Positions 6,566 through 7,029 of a stretch of DNA of 7,029 nt are shown piece after piece; position 1 is the first letter of the stretch, and every line of letters begins with the position of its first letter. The position numbers and the translations under genes were made by a program. Source of the stretch: Actinomycetota bacterium (GTDB lineage Bacteria; Actinomycetota; Acidimicrobiia; Acidimicrobiales; Ilumatobacteraceae); contig SYDZ01000299.1 of NCBI GenBank assembly GCA_005801025.1, positions 1 through 7,029 on the forward strand, written 5' to 3'. The notes below the pieces were generated by a model. It was not told the origin of the DNA and searched no databases. It saw nothing but the letters and a program-made list of their open reading frames with translations.

Positions 6566-7029
6566 ATGACCGCTCTTGAACCTCGCCGTGCCCGCTCACC
6601 TGGGGTCAGTTATCAGGAGTTACTTGACGCCGACACCCACCCAGTCCCTGCGGTGTTGCGCCTTGAATCTCCCCTCTATCTAGGTGACACGGATATCCCC
6701 GTTGAGCGTTACATATCTCGAGAATGGCACGAGATTGAGAAAGAACGGCTGTGGAGTCGGGTCTGGCAGTTCGCATGTCGCGAAGAGCAAATCCCAGATG
6801 CCGGCGATTACATCGTCTACGACATCACCAATCAGTCCTACATCGTCGTCCGTCAAGACGATGGGTCCATCAAGTCGTATCCAAATGCGTGTCTCCACCG
6901 CGGTCGTCGACTCAAAGATTATGACGGGCATTGCTCGGAGATTCGTTGCCCATTCCACGGATTTTCTTGGGCCCTTGAAGGTCACCTCACCGATGTTCCT
7001 GCTCAATGGGATTTCCCTCATGTTGAAGA
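6566..7029 (+). CDS. Second Rieske oxygenase alpha subunit, N-terminal part (cut by window edge)
   Basis: The frame runs open from the ATG at 6566 to the right edge, giving 154 residues plus two bases. The Rieske [2Fe-2S] ligands are C109 and H111 (CLHRG) and C128 and H131 (CPFHGF), with the same ligand spacing as in the upstream Rieske protein. Over the 75 residues around the cluster (from AGDYIVYD to PAQWDFPHV) an ungapped by-eye comparison gives 43 identities to the minus-strand Rieske protein, so the two are paralogues. The N-terminal 60 residues are more divergent. The catalytic iron domain lies beyond the window, so its intactness cannot be judged. It is probably co-transcribed with the HAD gene. 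No electron-transfer partner is seen in the window. The start is not supported by a strong ribosome site, but no better start lies upstream and the N-terminal length fits the paralogue. Confidence 0.93.
   Translation, partial: MTALEPRRARSPGVSYQELLDADTHPVPAVLRLESPLYLGDTDIPVERYISREWHEIEKERLWSRVWQFACREEQIPDAGDYIVYDITNQSYIVVRQDDGSIKSYPNACLHRGRRLKDYDGHCSEIRCPFHGFSWALEGHLTDVPAQWDFPHVE

Noticed and set aside
6680..7021. Minus-strand open frame of 113 codons
   Set aside because: It is antisense to the second Rieske gene, whose cluster motifs are unmistakable; there is no recognisable domain in the minus frame.

Overview
The window (7,029 bases, GC by eye slightly above half) carries a compact cluster of catabolic genes from an aerobic bacterium. 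The acyl-CoA synthetases resemble the FadD19/FadD17 steroid-type group of actinobacteria. There is a GTG start, and there are alpha-only Rieske oxygenases with no beta subunit. Together these suggest an actinobacterial, possibly acidimicrobial, lineage. That assignment is inference from protein flavour; there is no rRNA or other marker gene here. No tRNA, rRNA, CRISPR array, insertion sequence or phage gene was seen.

Layout: (1) 1-609, minus: the N-terminal 203 residues of a zinc-dependent medium-chain alcohol dehydrogenase, cut by the left edge. (2) 610-711: a divergent intergenic region with two interleaved inverted repeats. (3) 712-1059, plus: a 115-residue antibiotic-biosynthesis-monooxygenase (ABM) fold protein whose stop overlaps the next gene tail to tail. 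(4) 1056-5780, minus: a three-gene operon read from right to left, acyl-CoA synthetase B (GTG start at 5780), Rieske oxygenase alpha subunit, acyl-CoA synthetase A. The genes are separated by only 2 and about 16 bases. (5) 5781-5860: a second divergent intergenic region holding a consensus TATAAT on the minus strand and a short inverted repeat. (6) 5861-6511, plus: a HAD-family hydrolase. (7) 6566 to the right edge, plus: the N-terminal 154 residues of a second Rieske oxygenase, a paralogue of the first.

How the genes may work together (inference): the two synthetases would convert a carboxylic acid, perhaps a steroid side-chain or aromatic/alicyclic acid, to its CoA thioester. The Rieske oxygenases would hydroxylate the substrate, and the alcohol dehydrogenase could oxidise a resulting alcohol. 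The HAD and ABM proteins would be accessory enzymes. No ferredoxin or reductase for the Rieske proteins and no transcriptional regulator lies in the window, so these must be encoded elsewhere. The most interesting point is the symmetrical arrangement: a synthetase-Rieske-synthetase operon facing a HAD-Rieske operon across an 80-base promoter region. It looks like a duplicated and diversified oxygenase/activation module of unknown substrate.
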